A DNA stretch of 64,000 nt, from positions 62,001 to 126,000 of the forward strand of contig JAKPPT010000020.1 of assembly GCA_029547205.1 (NCBI GenBank). The letters run 5' to 3'. Under the pieces are notes generated by a model that saw only the letters and a program-made list of their open reading frames with translations, ran no database searches and had not been told where the DNA came from. Within the stretch, counting starts at the first letter, position 1. Every line of letters begins with the position of its first letter. The position numbers were made by a program, and so were the translations under genes. Positions 9,466 to 18,320 of this stretch are shown here, in pieces. Source of the DNA: Spirochaetota bacterium. Its GTDB lineage: Bacteria > Spirochaetota > Spirochaetia > Treponematales > UBA12059.

Positions 9466-9494
9466 ATTATAAAGTATCTTGTTTATTTTTACAA
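9466..9494 (-). promoter_or_regulatory. Promoter of the acyl-CoA synthetase gene
   Basis: On the minus strand TTGTAA (9489-9494), a 17-bp spacer and a perfect TATAAT (9466-9471) lie about 30 bp upstream of the ATG at 9436. A Shine-Dalgarno sequence follows in the leader. Confidence 0.6.
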
Positions 9495-9541
9495 TATTAC
9501 AAAAATGCAAATTATGTAAAAAAGTCACAGGCGGTGTAGTG

Positions 9542-10291
9542 TCACAGAGATTGTGAATTAAAAAATTTGTTCCAGGTAGAGGATTGAGGGTAATTCCCCC
9601 AGAGCTTGTTCCAGTTTCCACGTCTGGTAGGTGCAGCGAGTGCCCGGCGCAGGATATCCAGGTAAACTCTGCGAGGTATCGATTCACCACCTAGGCTCGC
9701 AAGGTGATGAGTTTCCATTTGGCAGTCAATTAAGAAAAATCCTTCATCAATGAGACGCCAGACAAACGGAATAAATGACAGTTTTGAAGCATCATCGACA
9801 AGGCTAAACATCGATTCGCCAAAAAACATGTTGCCCAGACTCACGCCATATAAGCCTCCAACCAGGCTATTGCCATCCCAGAGTTCAACGCTGTGTGCAA
9901 ATCCCAATGCGTGGAGCCTGATGTATGCCTCCATCATATCTGGATTGATCCATGTACCATCCTGTCCGGGGCGGTACATAGTGGCACAGGCATGAATTAC
10001 ATCGGGGAAAGCCTTGTCGACAGTTCTTGTGTACTGTGTTTTTTTGAGGAGTTTCCGCATGGTTTTTGAAACATGCAGCTTTTCCGGAAATAGTACGTAG
10101 CGTGGATCGAGTGACCACCAGAGAATAGGCTGATTATCGTTGTACCAGGGAAATATTCCCTGACTATAAGCTGAAAGCAAATAATCAGGAGTAAGCATGC
10201 CCCCCGCGCATATAATTTCTGGATCATGGTCACGAATTTTCGGAAACTCAATGTAGGAAAATTCGTTTAGCCAATCGTAATTGTAGTTCAT
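9542..10291 (-). CDS. aat: Leucyl/phenylalanyl-tRNA--protein transferase
   Basis: The 249-residue protein matches Aat, which transfers Leu or Phe from tRNA onto proteins with N-terminal Arg or Lys, creating a ClpS-recognised N-degron. Family signatures are visible: YSQGIFPWYN, WWSLDPRYVLFPEKLHVSK, the SVELWDGNSLVGGLYGVSLG core, and FFGESMFS. It ends with a normal family length. It lies 39 bp downstream of clpA on the same strand, so transferase, adaptor and unfoldase appear co-transcribed. Confidence 0.95.
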   Translation of the reverse strand: MNYNYDWLNEFSYIEFPKIRDHDPEIICAGGMLTPDYLLSAYSQGIFPWYNDNQPILWWSLDPRYVLFPEKLHVSKTMRKLLKKTQYTRTVDKAFPDVIHACATMYRPGQDGTWINPDMMEAYIRLHALGFAHSVELWDGNSLVGGLYGVSLGNMFFGESMFSLVDDASKLSFIPFVWRLIDEGFFLIDCQMETHHLASLGGESIPRRVYLDILRRALAAPTRRGNWNKLWGNYPQSSTWNKFFNSQSL

Positions 10292-10330
10292 GATGTAAGC
10301 TGTCTGTTTTAGCTATAGCGAATAGGTACC

Positions 10331-12592
10331 TTATGGTACAACGGTAATTGTTATTGCGTCGTTAGCGACATCAACCAGGGTTTTGCCACCTGCAGCAAGC
10401 CGTCCAAACAGCACCTCATCGACGTACCAGCTTTTTACTGTATCCTCAACAAGCCTGTTGATATTCCTCGCTCCAAATTCCTCGCTGTAGCCTCTATCTG
10501 CAAGCCAACGCACTGCCTGCGGTGTAATATCAAGCGTGACATGCTTTTCTGCAAGCTGAAGCCTGAATTCATCGATAGCTTTCATGACAATGCGTTCAAT
10601 AATTGGTTCAGGGAGACGGTTAAAGCGAATGACTGCATCGAGCCTGTTTCTGAACTCAGGAGTAAAGGTTTTCTCGACAGCATCGCTTATGGCAGCATCG
10701 GTTTCCTTGCGCTCGCCAAACCCGATGAGGGGCTTTCCGATTTCGCGGGCACCGGCGTTGCTCGTCATAATGAGGATAACATTACGGAAATCGGCACGCC
10801 GACCCTGATTGTCAGTAAGGGTGGCATAGTCCATAATCTGGAGGAGAATATTAAACACATCGGGATGAGCCTTTTCTATTTCGTCAAGCAGGAGCACCGC
10901 ATGCGGTGTTTTACGGATAGCATCGGTAAGGAGTCCGCCTTCTTCGTAACCGACATAGCCAGGCGGAGAACCGATAAGCCTGCTTACGGTGTGCTTTTCC
11001 TGGTATTCGCTCATATCAAACCGATGGAGCGTGATCCCCAGAATTTCTGCCAGTTTGCGAGCAAGTTCGGTTTTACCAACGCCTGTTGGTCCTACAAACA
11101 GGAAGTTTGCAACCGGTTTGTCCGGACTGCGGAAGCCAGCTCGGCTCCGTTTGATAGCTTTTACTACCTGTTCTATTGCAGTGTCCTGTCCAAATACAGT
11201 GGCTTTGAGTCGTGTTTCAAGCTCTGCAAGTTTTTGTGTTTCACTTTCGCTTACGGATTTTTCGGGTATACGTGCCATTTTAGCCACAATTTTTTCAACA
11301 TCGGATTCCTGTACTGTAATTGTTTCGGTTTCAGAGAGCCCCTGCTTATATGCGTTAATGCGAATCCACGAACCAGTTTCGTCGATTGCATCGATGGCTT
11401 TGTCGGGCAAATGGCGGTCATTCACATAAAGCGCTGTTAAATTGACAGCAGCTTCCAGTGCGGAATCGGTGTAGGTAACCTTGTGAAACGCTTCATAGCG
11501 GGATTTTAAACCTTTGAGTATTTCCAGCGCTTCAGCAGTTGTCGGTTCTTCAATATCAATTTTCTGGAAACGCCGAGAAAGTGCTCTGTCTTTTTCAAAG
11601 AATTTTTTGTATTCATCATACGTTGTAGAACCAATACAGCGCAGTTTCCCGCTTGAGAGCGCAGGTTTGAACATATTGGAAGCGTCAAGTGTGCCATTGC
11701 TTGCTGAACCTGCTCCAATGATCGTGTGAATTTCATCAATATAGAGGATGACATCATCACGGTTCAATAGTTCATCAATGACTCGTTTAATTCGCTCTTC
11801 AAAATCACCCCGGAAGCGAGTCCCTGCAAGCAAAGATCCCATATCGAGGCGGTATATAGTAAAGTTTTTAAGAAGTGGTGGCACAGTGCCATCAATAATA
11901 CGCTGAGCAAGCCCTTCCGTGATAGCAGTTTTCCCTACACCCGCTTCCCCAACATGAATAGGATTGTTTTTAATACGCCTGCAGAGTACTTGAATAGTGC
12001 GTTCAATTTCTTCTTCTCTACCTATAACAGGATCGAGTTTGCCTTCCTGGGCAAGCCGTGTCAGGTTAGTTGTGAAGCGTTCAAGAATGCTTTTACGAGT
12101 AGTCTGCGATGAGTCTTCCTCGTCAGTATCCTGTTCCGAGCCTTCCTCTGAGTAGTCTTCACTCATTTCTTCGATGCTGCTGTGTGAAATGACTTCGAGA
12201 AGCTGGAGTCTGTTTACTCCAGCTTTGCGAAGATAGTAGGCTGAATAGTTTTTTTCTTCATCAAAAATGCTCACGAGCACTTCGGGAATCCCGACTTCAT
12301 CCTTTCCAGCATTTTGCGATTGAAGCACCGCCCGCTCTATAACGTTCTGGAATCCAGTAGTCTGAACCGGTTCTCTATCTTTTACCTGAGGTATTTTCTG
12401 TTCAAAATAGGTTTCCATACCTCGAACAATATGATCAATATCTACAGAACATGCTTGGAGAATCGTACGTACTTCCTGGAACGAGAGAGCTGCATAGAGC
12501 AGATGTTCCGGTGTAAGATACTCATGGTTGCGAATTTTAGCCTCATTGTATGCAGCATTAAATATTGCTTGTACTTGCGCACTAACTTTCAT
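10331..12592 (-). CDS. clpA: ATP-dependent Clp protease ATP-binding subunit ClpA
   Basis: The 753-residue AAA+ unfoldase has an N-domain (1-145), an acidic Glu/Asp/Ser linker, a first AAA module with GEAGVGKTAITEG, and a second with GPTGVGKTELARK. Arginine-finger regions are intact. An IGF tripeptide (KPLIGFGER) sits where ClpA carries the IGL/IGF loop that docks ClpP, supporting a protease partner. ClpA lacks the coiled-coil M-domain of ClpB/ClpC, as here. It starts 6 bp after clpS, its adaptor, and is followed by aat. No clpP gene is present in the window. Confidence 0.95.
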   Translation of the reverse strand: MKVSAQVQAIFNAAYNEAKIRNHEYLTPEHLLYAALSFQEVRTILQACSVDIDHIVRGMETYFEQKIPQVKDREPVQTTGFQNVIERAVLQSQNAGKDEVGIPEVLVSIFDEEKNYSAYYLRKAGVNRLQLLEVISHSSIEEMSEDYSEEGSEQDTDEEDSSQTTRKSILERFTTNLTRLAQEGKLDPVIGREEEIERTIQVLCRRIKNNPIHVGEAGVGKTAITEGLAQRIIDGTVPPLLKNFTIYRLDMGSLLAGTRFRGDFEERIKRVIDELLNRDDVILYIDEIHTIIGAGSASNGTLDASNMFKPALSSGKLRCIGSTTYDEYKKFFEKDRALSRRFQKIDIEEPTTAEALEILKGLKSRYEAFHKVTYTDSALEAAVNLTALYVNDRHLPDKAIDAIDETGSWIRINAYKQGLSETETITVQESDVEKIVAKMARIPEKSVSESETQKLAELETRLKATVFGQDTAIEQVVKAIKRSRAGFRSPDKPVANFLFVGPTGVGKTELARKLAEILGITLHRFDMSEYQEKHTVSRLIGSPPGYVGYEEGGLLTDAIRKTPHAVLLLDEIEKAHPDVFNILLQIMDYATLTDNQGRRADFRNVILIMTSNAGAREIGKPLIGFGERKETDAAISDAVEKTFTPEFRNRLDAVIRFNRLPEPIIERIVMKAIDEFRLQLAEKHVTLDITPQAVRWLADRGYSEEFGARNINRLVEDTVKSWYVDEVLFGRLAAGGKTLVDVANDAITITVVP

Positions 12593-12598
12593 AGTAAT

Positions 12599-12910
12599 TT
12601 ATACCCTCTTCATGATGCATTTAAGTGGATACCCCTCTGCTCGTGCTCTTGTATGTACTTCATTGATTTTTGTTGATGCAATATCATAGGTATATACTCC
12701 AACAGCTGCGCGTCCTGTAGTATGCACGAGCAGCATGAGCCTTGTTGCTTCCACAGGATTTTTGTGAAAGATGCTTATGAGCACATCCACAACAAAATCC
12801 ATTGGAGTAAAGTCGTCGTTGAGCATAACTACCTCGTACTCCTCGGGGAAAGCTTGCTCAATGTCTTCCCCCTCGATCAGTGAGGTCTCATTATCGGTCT
12901 TAATACTCAC
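12599..12910 (-). CDS. clpS: Clp protease adaptor ClpS
   Basis: The 103-residue N-recognin delivers proteins with N-terminal Leu, Phe, Tyr or Trp to ClpA. The binding-pocket residues are conserved: MLNDDFTPMDFV supplies the Asn-Asp-Asp, Thr and Met, and LMLLVHTTG supplies the His. The start is GTG 12910. No Shine-Dalgarno sequence precedes it, and a -35/-10-like pair (TTGTTT-17-TATTTT) ends only 8 bp upstream, so this mRNA may be nearly leaderless. It heads clpS-clpA-aat. Confidence 0.95.
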   Translation of the reverse strand: MSIKTDNETSLIEGEDIEQAFPEEYEVVMLNDDFTPMDFVVDVLISIFHKNPVEATRLMLLVHTTGRAAVGVYTYDIASTKINEVHTRARAEGYPLKCIMKRV

Positions 12911-12913
12911 TAC

Positions 12914-12966
12914 GTATAAAAATAGCCTTTTTTCGCTAAAAAAACAAGTTCGCAGCGAATTGACGG
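12914..12966 (-). promoter_or_regulatory. Intergenic region before clpS: weak hairpin and T-tract, possible promoter
   Basis: After the lipoprotein gene stop, the minus strand has a short TTCG-CTG-CGAA hairpin followed by seven T residues, a weak terminator candidate. The same T-tract overlaps a TTGTTT-17-TATTTT promoter candidate for clpS. If both work, the envelope operon and the Clp operon are separated here. Confidence 0.35.
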
Positions 12967-13722
12967 CTAATAGGTCATCAAAGGACTTAATACGTAGCTT
13001 CCATACATGGGGAATTGTCCCGCCGGTATGTCCATAGTATTATAGTCTCCGTTAGACAAACTGCCATTGCCGTCTTTGTCCCAGAAAAAGTTAGCAATAT
13101 TTGTAGTATTACCATACCAGAATACGAACTTTTTGCAGAGCAAGGGGTCTGAAAAGGGGTAATGTGTCCCTTCGATATACAAGAATATTTTATGGGCTTT
13201 ATTAACCAATTCGGGGTTGCTATGCTGTATCAAAATAGTGTGCATATCAGTGTTGGTGGCAAATGACATGGGATGTGAGAAGTCCACAGTAGTTAGTACC
13301 AAAGTTTCTCCATCAATAAGATTAATTTGGGAGAATGGTATATAGCGGTCGCCTGTATCGAAATAGCCGCTTCCATTAGTGTCTTCTGCAACGAGGAACC
13401 ATACATCGCGCGCATGGAGATCGCGATCTTCCTTTTCATCTTTAATTTCATATACAATAGGATCAAGTCTCAACTCTGTAAGAGCATCTCCCGGCCGCAG
13501 CACGATCCCTTGTGTTATAAAGCTTTCATTAAATTGGGGGCGGTCATTTACGGCTATGTAGATAGGCTTGATGAAGTCTACATTTGGAGGAATGAACTCA
13601 TGGATGAGTATAGCAGAGGTGCAAAACCGATTGCTATCGCAGGATGCAGACAAAGCGGCAATTGCAAGCGCTATGAGGAAGCCTGCATGACATATTAGTT
13701 TCAAAACTGTACACTGCTTCAT
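12967..13722 (-). CDS. Predicted lipoprotein with two calcium-loop-like motifs
   Basis: The 251-residue product has a type II signal peptide with lipobox LSAS-C28. Two segments, DTNGSGYFDTGDRY (about 115-128) and DKDGNGSLSNGDYN (about 214-227), resemble EF-hand or dockerin calcium-binding loops (D-x-[DN]-G-x-G), which hints at calcium binding. Otherwise I do not recognise the family. It is the last gene of a five-gene operon, its start overlapping the upstream stop by one base. Envelope localisation follows from the lipobox; function is unknown. Confidence 0.75.
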   Translation of the reverse strand: MKQCTVLKLICHAGFLIALAIAALSASCDSNRFCTSAILIHEFIPPNVDFIKPIYIAVNDRPQFNESFITQGIVLRPGDALTELRLDPIVYEIKDEKEDRDLHARDVWFLVAEDTNGSGYFDTGDRYIPFSQINLIDGETLVLTTVDFSHPMSFATNTDMHTILIQHSNPELVNKAHKIFLYIEGTHYPFSDPLLCKKFVFWYGNTTNIANFFWDKDGNGSLSNGDYNTMDIPAGQFPMYGSYVLSPLMTY

Positions 13723-14855
13723 TAGAGTCCTCCCAGTTTAGATAAGGGCAGAAAAAAGAGTGAGAAATACAGCGTTGGAGTTCCCCATCGTGCAGCACTC
13801 GTTAAGAACACAAGACCGTTTACCCCATGTATAGTCTGTATACCGAGCGGATATACTGAGTTACCATAGACAACAATTTTTTTCTTTATAGCTAGAGTTC
13901 TGTCAAGGAGCTGGAATGTGGTGCTGTATCTATCCTTCGAAGCTGCCTGAAGCACCCATGGAACTCCCGCATCATCTTTGAACAGTACCGACGGAAGTGG
14001 TACCAGTACCCGTCTTGGTCCTACGATTGTAGAACTGTTTGTATCAAAGAGGAAGAGGTAACTCTCGGTCAAGTTAGTTAAGGCGCTCCTTTTTGTAATC
14101 CGGAGCAAGAGCAGCCTTTCGATGCTGAGTGTTTCTGCTTGTTCAATGGAAAACGAGCCTCCATTCCAGAAACTTGTGTTTGGGTAGGTACTGTTGTCAA
14201 GAAACGAGAAGGCATCTTTGAGCCTTGCTGTGACATCATAAAAATTTACCGGTGATGTAAATGCAGTTGTAATACTATCGTAGAGTGATATTCCCAGATC
14301 AGTGTCATTGTAACCTAACACTATATAACGTTTGTTCTGGAAGTCGTAAAGCGGAATTCGGGCAGTAGATAACGAAGATATATTATTATTATTAGTTCCA
14401 TAGGTAAAATACTCATTTGTCAGAATTGCACTATTATTAACGGAAAAATTAATTTCATATAAGGCACGGGTAGCAGTATTTCCGGTCGGCAGTGCAAAAC
14501 CCAGGCCTTGTTCGTGGCGCATGAGATACCATGGGTCTGCTCCAGTATCATTGCTGAGCACGGTTATGTAGTCACGGGAAAGAAAAAGAAGATTGTGTTC
14601 CGGGTTGACTGTTTCAGTAGTAGTGTAACGGATAAGGAGCACGCTCGTATCTTCTGGTTTGCCAGAAAGCACAGCTTTGGGAAAGTATTCGAAGTATCCG
14701 AGCATGTCATCCGGTAGCCGTTTGGTATAGATGTGCTCCATAGCAGGTATCTGCCGCGGGGGGATTTCACGGTTATCATACATGAATATATTGCAGGATA
14801 TGAGTGTAACCAGCAATGCAATGAGAACTATGGCTAGTAGGATTCTCGTTTTCAT
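13722..14855 (-). CDS. Predicted lipoprotein of unknown function
   Basis: The 377-residue product has a signal peptide with lipobox LIS-C21. The rest is rich in short beta-strand-like repeats with Tyr, Asn and Thr and no catalytic motif. This composition fits a beta-propeller or beta-sandwich but no fold can be assigned. The ATG overlaps the stop of the preceding barrel-like gene by 4 bp, so translation is coupled. It belongs to the 12967-18284 envelope operon. Confidence 0.7.
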   Translation of the reverse strand: MKTRILLAIVLIALLVTLISCNIFMYDNREIPPRQIPAMEHIYTKRLPDDMLGYFEYFPKAVLSGKPEDTSVLLIRYTTTETVNPEHNLLFLSRDYITVLSNDTGADPWYLMRHEQGLGFALPTGNTATRALYEINFSVNNSAILTNEYFTYGTNNNNISSLSTARIPLYDFQNKRYIVLGYNDTDLGISLYDSITTAFTSPVNFYDVTARLKDAFSFLDNSTYPNTSFWNGGSFSIEQAETLSIERLLLLRITKRSALTNLTESYLFLFDTNSSTIVGPRRVLVPLPSVLFKDDAGVPWVLQAASKDRYSTTFQLLDRTLAIKKKIVVYGNSVYPLGIQTIHGVNGLVFLTSAARWGTPTLYFSLFFLPLSKLGGL

Positions 14856-16060
14856 AAGCTAATCCTTAGTGCTACATAGGGTTCGGGAGCTGTAACTTTA
14901 AAGAGTGTCGATGGTATCGCTGTCACTATTGATGTTTGCGGTTGCATCTCGTGGTTAAGAACATACGCAGGCAACAGTGGACCAAGCCGCATGGTAAAGC
15001 CAATCGCTAAACGGATGGTTTGAACCACTCTAAAGTTTATGGCTGTATCGAACGCAATACCAAAAGGCAGCTCAGCAGGAAAGAAGATATCGTTTCCTGT
15101 GAGTGTAATGCGTCCAAAAAGCCTCAGGCTCATTCCGAGGCTTAGAAAGGCGAGCGGATCTTCCAAGAGTATGCTCGCACCGGCAGAGGCTTCGAGATAC
15201 GGAAAGGGCGGTTTCGTGAACGGGATGATAGCGATTGCCGAAGTTTCACCACCAACGGTTAAGCTGAAAAACCCCGGGAGCATGTAGTAGCGAGCGTAGA
15301 TTCCAGGAACCAGATTAGCGTAACGGAGTGTTCCTTCCATTTCCAAGTTTGGCAATTTTTTAAGATCGAGTGATATACCGAAATCTTCCTTGCCGATATA
15401 AATCGTTTTCTCGATGGGAATATAGCCAGGTAGGCTTGCGCGAAACTTGATAGAAGTATTCTGTTCCTGTTCCAAGGTGTACTTGCCCTCGGCATCTAGT
15501 TTGGCATTCCGTTTTAGGTTGATAAAGTTTATGGATGTTCCTGGGAGTCCTTCGAAGGTTATGACAGTACCCCGCGCTACGGTGATGACTTCGGTTTTTT
15601 CAACTACCTTTTCGGTTACTACCACACGTTCCTTTTGGGGAAGCGGAGGAAGGAGCCGGCCTGCTTCCTTTGATGTATCCTCAAGGAATTTATAGACGGT
15701 TCCCAGGTTGAGATTGGGAAAGCTCGCTGATTTGACGAGGAGTTCAGCCTTGGTATCGGTGCGGGTACCCTTGATTGTCAGCGTAAACGTGGATCCGCTC
15801 TGGACAGCCGACAGGTCGAATATCACGTCGGGCTTGTCGTCCGAAAAAACTGTTTTGGTGTTTTCGGTAAAGGCAATTTTGAGGTACTCAATCATGGTTT
15901 GGATCTGCTTTGCAAAGGGGCTCTTCTCATCATAGCGGAGGCTTACTCCCTGTGGAACAAGGTCTTTTTCAATTTCCCCGGCAGGCCTCGGTGTCTGCGC
16001 CATAACCGCTGCGGCAGCGCTAACACAGAGGATTAGATACAGAATGCGTAGCTGTTTCAT
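14852..16060 (-). CDS. Exported PEGA-like / beta-barrel protein (paralogue-like to the 17031-18284 product)
   Basis: The 402-residue product has a signal peptide ending VMAQ and an alpha/beta N-terminal domain (about 25-140). A Val/Thr/Glu-rich linker containing VVVTEKVVEKTEVITV follows, then a PEGA-like beta domain (about 165-225, with LPGYIPIEKTI). The C-terminal half is strand-rich and looks like an outer-membrane barrel, ending in VALRISL. The architecture mirrors the first gene of the operon. Its ATG overlaps the stop of the upstream lipoprotein by 4 bp. Function unknown; a cell-envelope role is inferred. Confidence 0.7.
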   Translation of the reverse strand: MKQLRILYLILCVSAAAAVMAQTPRPAGEIEKDLVPQGVSLRYDEKSPFAKQIQTMIEYLKIAFTENTKTVFSDDKPDVIFDLSAVQSGSTFTLTIKGTRTDTKAELLVKSASFPNLNLGTVYKFLEDTSKEAGRLLPPLPQKERVVVTEKVVEKTEVITVARGTVITFEGLPGTSINFINLKRNAKLDAEGKYTLEQEQNTSIKFRASLPGYIPIEKTIYIGKEDFGISLDLKKLPNLEMEGTLRYANLVPGIYARYYMLPGFFSLTVGGETSAIAIIPFTKPPFPYLEASAGASILLEDPLAFLSLGMSLRLFGRITLTGNDIFFPAELPFGIAFDTAINFRVVQTIRLAIGFTMRLGPLLPAYVLNHEMQPQTSIVTAIPSTLFKVTAPEPYVALRISL

Positions 16061-17037
16061 GGTTTCACCTCGATTGCGTAGAGTTGCCTCATTTTTTCGT
16101 AGTAAATCCGAGTAGCACTAAAGCCGTAATGGCCTATTTCCGGGTGATTGTTGTGGGCTAAGACTAGTATGGTTCTACCCGTCGAACGTGACAATAAGGT
16201 GCAGATCGTTGGATAGTCGCCGTCATTCCTTGAAGCGATAACAGCTATAAAAATGTCATTTACATAGAGGTACTGAGGCTGTAAATCCATAGGAATTTCT
16301 AGAGAAAACCTGAGAAGACCGTCAGCCACAGCAGTAGAATCAAGGGAGTTTGCTTCTGTATTAAAATCATTGCTTGATAGTTTTATGGAATAGATTTCAG
16401 TATTGGTGTCATAATGAGGGGTTATGCTTTCGATAATAAGCGCATAGAGTGTGCTTCCGTTCGTGTATACCCGATGAGGCATATTGGAAAAATTATGCTG
16501 ATAGTTGTTAGTACCTTGCCAAAGGGAGCCTGTATTGCTAAACCAGAGCGGCTCGTCGTTTATTGAAAACGGTTTAGTTGCATTCTCCTGGACAGCATGG
16601 ACAAAATTTTCTGGCACTTGAATTGCTGGACGTTTTTCTACAAATGTCTTTGTATCACCGAAGAGTATGATCCACTGCAGCCTATTGTACGGCACCATTG
16701 ATATTCTGCCACTCCCTATGTTCTTCGAGGCTGCGGGGAAGCGTGAGAAGCCAAAATCCGCAGAATAGCCTGTGAAGGTATACGTGCCAATCTTTTTGAG
16801 GTCCCTGTCATAGTAGGTAATTGTATTGTTGCTATGAACAACGTAGATACCATCTGAGTCAGGATCGATAGCGAGGAAACTGCAATCTGCATCTAATTGT
16901 ACCTGGGCTTTGATGCCAGGTGTTATGTAGGACGCAAGAAACTTGCCATAGCTGTTGTTATTCAAAACCGCTAGGTTACATCCGGTCTGCATGAACAGCA
17001 TAACCATAGTAAGCGCTATTGAAAGTTTCTTTACCAT
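16057..17037 (-). CDS. Predicted lipoprotein of unknown function
   Basis: The 326-residue product has a signal peptide and lipobox MQTG-C20. The mature part carries repeated short strands such as DSDGIYVVHSNNTITYYD, reminiscent of a beta-propeller, but no family is recognised. The longest frame starts at 17058. ATG 17037 is preferred because a GTGAGG sits 6 bp upstream and the signal peptide begins there (MVKKLSIA). The start lies inside the end of the upstream barrel-like gene (7-bp overlap). Confidence 0.72.
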   Translation of the reverse strand: MVKKLSIALTMVMLFMQTGCNLAVLNNNSYGKFLASYITPGIKAQVQLDADCSFLAIDPDSDGIYVVHSNNTITYYDRDLKKIGTYTFTGYSADFGFSRFPAASKNIGSGRISMVPYNRLQWIILFGDTKTFVEKRPAIQVPENFVHAVQENATKPFSINDEPLWFSNTGSLWQGTNNYQHNFSNMPHRVYTNGSTLYALIIESITPHYDTNTEIYSIKLSSNDFNTEANSLDSTAVADGLLRFSLEIPMDLQPQYLYVNDIFIAVIASRNDGDYPTICTLLSRSTGRTILVLAHNNHPEIGHYGFSATRIYYEKMRQLYAIEVKP

Positions 17038-18284
17038 ATGTACCTCACTCCAATGCACAGGTGCAGCGTAAAGGGAATCTCTCCAATGATACCCCAGCTC
17101 AGGTAAGATGGGCTGACAAACTGTAGCTCACCAGACATGGCAATAGTTCCGGGAATAAGTGTCATACCAAAGCTAACCATACTCCTCATCGTGGCTGCAC
17201 CAAATTGAAAAGGAGAGGGGAAATTAGCAAAGTACAACTCTCCACCCGTTGCAAGCCTTAGATACGGTTGGAAGATATACTGTGGATTAAACAGCCCTAT
17301 GGGGTAGAAGGTAAGCGTTACAAAGAGCGGAATTTCAAAAAAAGCGCGTGGGTCATGCGTCTCGGTGTCAAAGTTGAAATCCATTGGAATGACAAAGAAG
17401 CCGCTTTGCGCGCCGTAATAGAAAATATCGGGGAAGATTGCGCGGGAATACATGCCGTTAAACCCAAGTGGTCTGTCGCTCGCCACAAAAACCTGCACTT
17501 CGTTATAGGAAACGGGAACGAGTCCGCGCGCAGTAACCGTAGGCTTTTTGCTCGTTGCCTTAAATTGTATTGTTTTGGGATAGAAACCCTGCTTTTTTAT
17601 GGTGATGATGAGCTCGGCCCCTTCCTTGGTGTCCACAGCGAGTTGCCCATTCTCGATGACGCCAAGGAGTGTTTCGCCGATGAAAACTTCCGCACCGTTG
17701 TCCTTGGATTGCAAGATTATGGTAACCGGTGTTCCCTGTTCCACAACTTCTTCCACCGTGGTAGTCTCTACCTTGGTTACTTCCCGGTAAATGATGAGCT
17801 CGCTTTCCGGCAGCGGCTGCAAAGCCTCGCGGATACGCTGGGCTACTTTTGCGGAGATATCGTCGATGGTTTCAAAAACAGCGACGCCGCCCTTGCCTGT
17901 GTTAAATGCAGCAACTGCATTGAGCCCTGTTAAAATGTCAATGGCACGCACGCCAACATGCAGCGTGTTGCCTTCTATTACATAAAAACCCAGGACTACG
18001 ACATCGGCTTTTTGTGTTTTTGCAAACTCAATAAGAGCGGGTTCGTCAAGTAATGAACCTTTATAGTTTTTTCGGATTATATTGGTGTCAATGACTGTAT
18101 AGCCAATACGTTCCAGTTCAATTGCAATAGTATCTGCACAGATGCTGGAATAATCAGCTTCGCTGTTATTCATGGGGGCAAAATCAAAAACTGCGACGGT
18201 CCGCTCGATGAGTTTTTGAGCATGCACAAGCGGTGTAAATATGCAGAGTATGGATATAAAAAATACATAATGCAGCTTCTTCAT
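17031..18284 (-). CDS. Exported protein: CsgG/TolB-N-like domain, PEGA domain, C-terminal barrel
   Basis: The 417-residue product has a signal peptide (MKKLHYVFF..VHAQ). Its N-terminal alpha/beta domain (about 25-150) begins RTVAVFDFAPMNNSEAD and resembles CsgG/TolB-N-like periplasmic domains. Then come an acidic Thr/Val linker (KVETTTVEEVVEQGTPV), a PEGA domain (about 180-235, KKQGFYPKTIQFKA) and a strand-rich C-terminus ending HLCIGVRYIW. ATG 18284 is chosen over 18308 because a promoter ends 7 bp before it and the signal peptide starts there. It is the first gene of the five-gene envelope operon. Function unknown. Confidence 0.75.
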   Translation of the reverse strand: MKKLHYVFFISILCIFTPLVHAQKLIERTVAVFDFAPMNNSEADYSSICADTIAIELERIGYTVIDTNIIRKNYKGSLLDEPALIEFAKTQKADVVVLGFYVIEGNTLHVGVRAIDILTGLNAVAAFNTGKGGVAVFETIDDISAKVAQRIREALQPLPESELIIYREVTKVETTTVEEVVEQGTPVTIILQSKDNGAEVFIGETLLGVIENGQLAVDTKEGAELIITIKKQGFYPKTIQFKATSKKPTVTARGLVPVSYNEVQVFVASDRPLGFNGMYSRAIFPDIFYYGAQSGFFVIPMDFNFDTETHDPRAFFEIPLFVTLTFYPIGLFNPQYIFQPYLRLATGGELYFANFPSPFQFGAATMRSMVSFGMTLIPGTIAMSGELQFVSPSYLSWGIIGEIPFTLHLCIGVRYIW

Positions 18285-18291
18285 GATTATA

Positions 18292-18320
18292 AGTATAATG
18301 CCTCTCATGATCGATTACAA
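18292..18320 (-). promoter_or_regulatory. Predicted leaderless promoter of the five-gene envelope operon
   Basis: On the minus strand TTGTAA (18315-18320), a 17-bp spacer and TATACT (18292-18297) end seven bases before the ATG at 18284. There is no Shine-Dalgarno sequence next to that ATG. The element decides the start of the 17031-18284 gene. Confidence 0.6.

Noticed and set aside
10541-11440. Plus-strand 299-codon open frame
   Set aside because: It is antisense to clpA, whose reading is certain. Its translation shows no domain or start signal.
17268-17933. Plus-strand 221-codon open frame
   Set aside because: It is a shadow of the PEGA/barrel-like gene on the minus strand, with no ribosome-binding site or promoter of its own.
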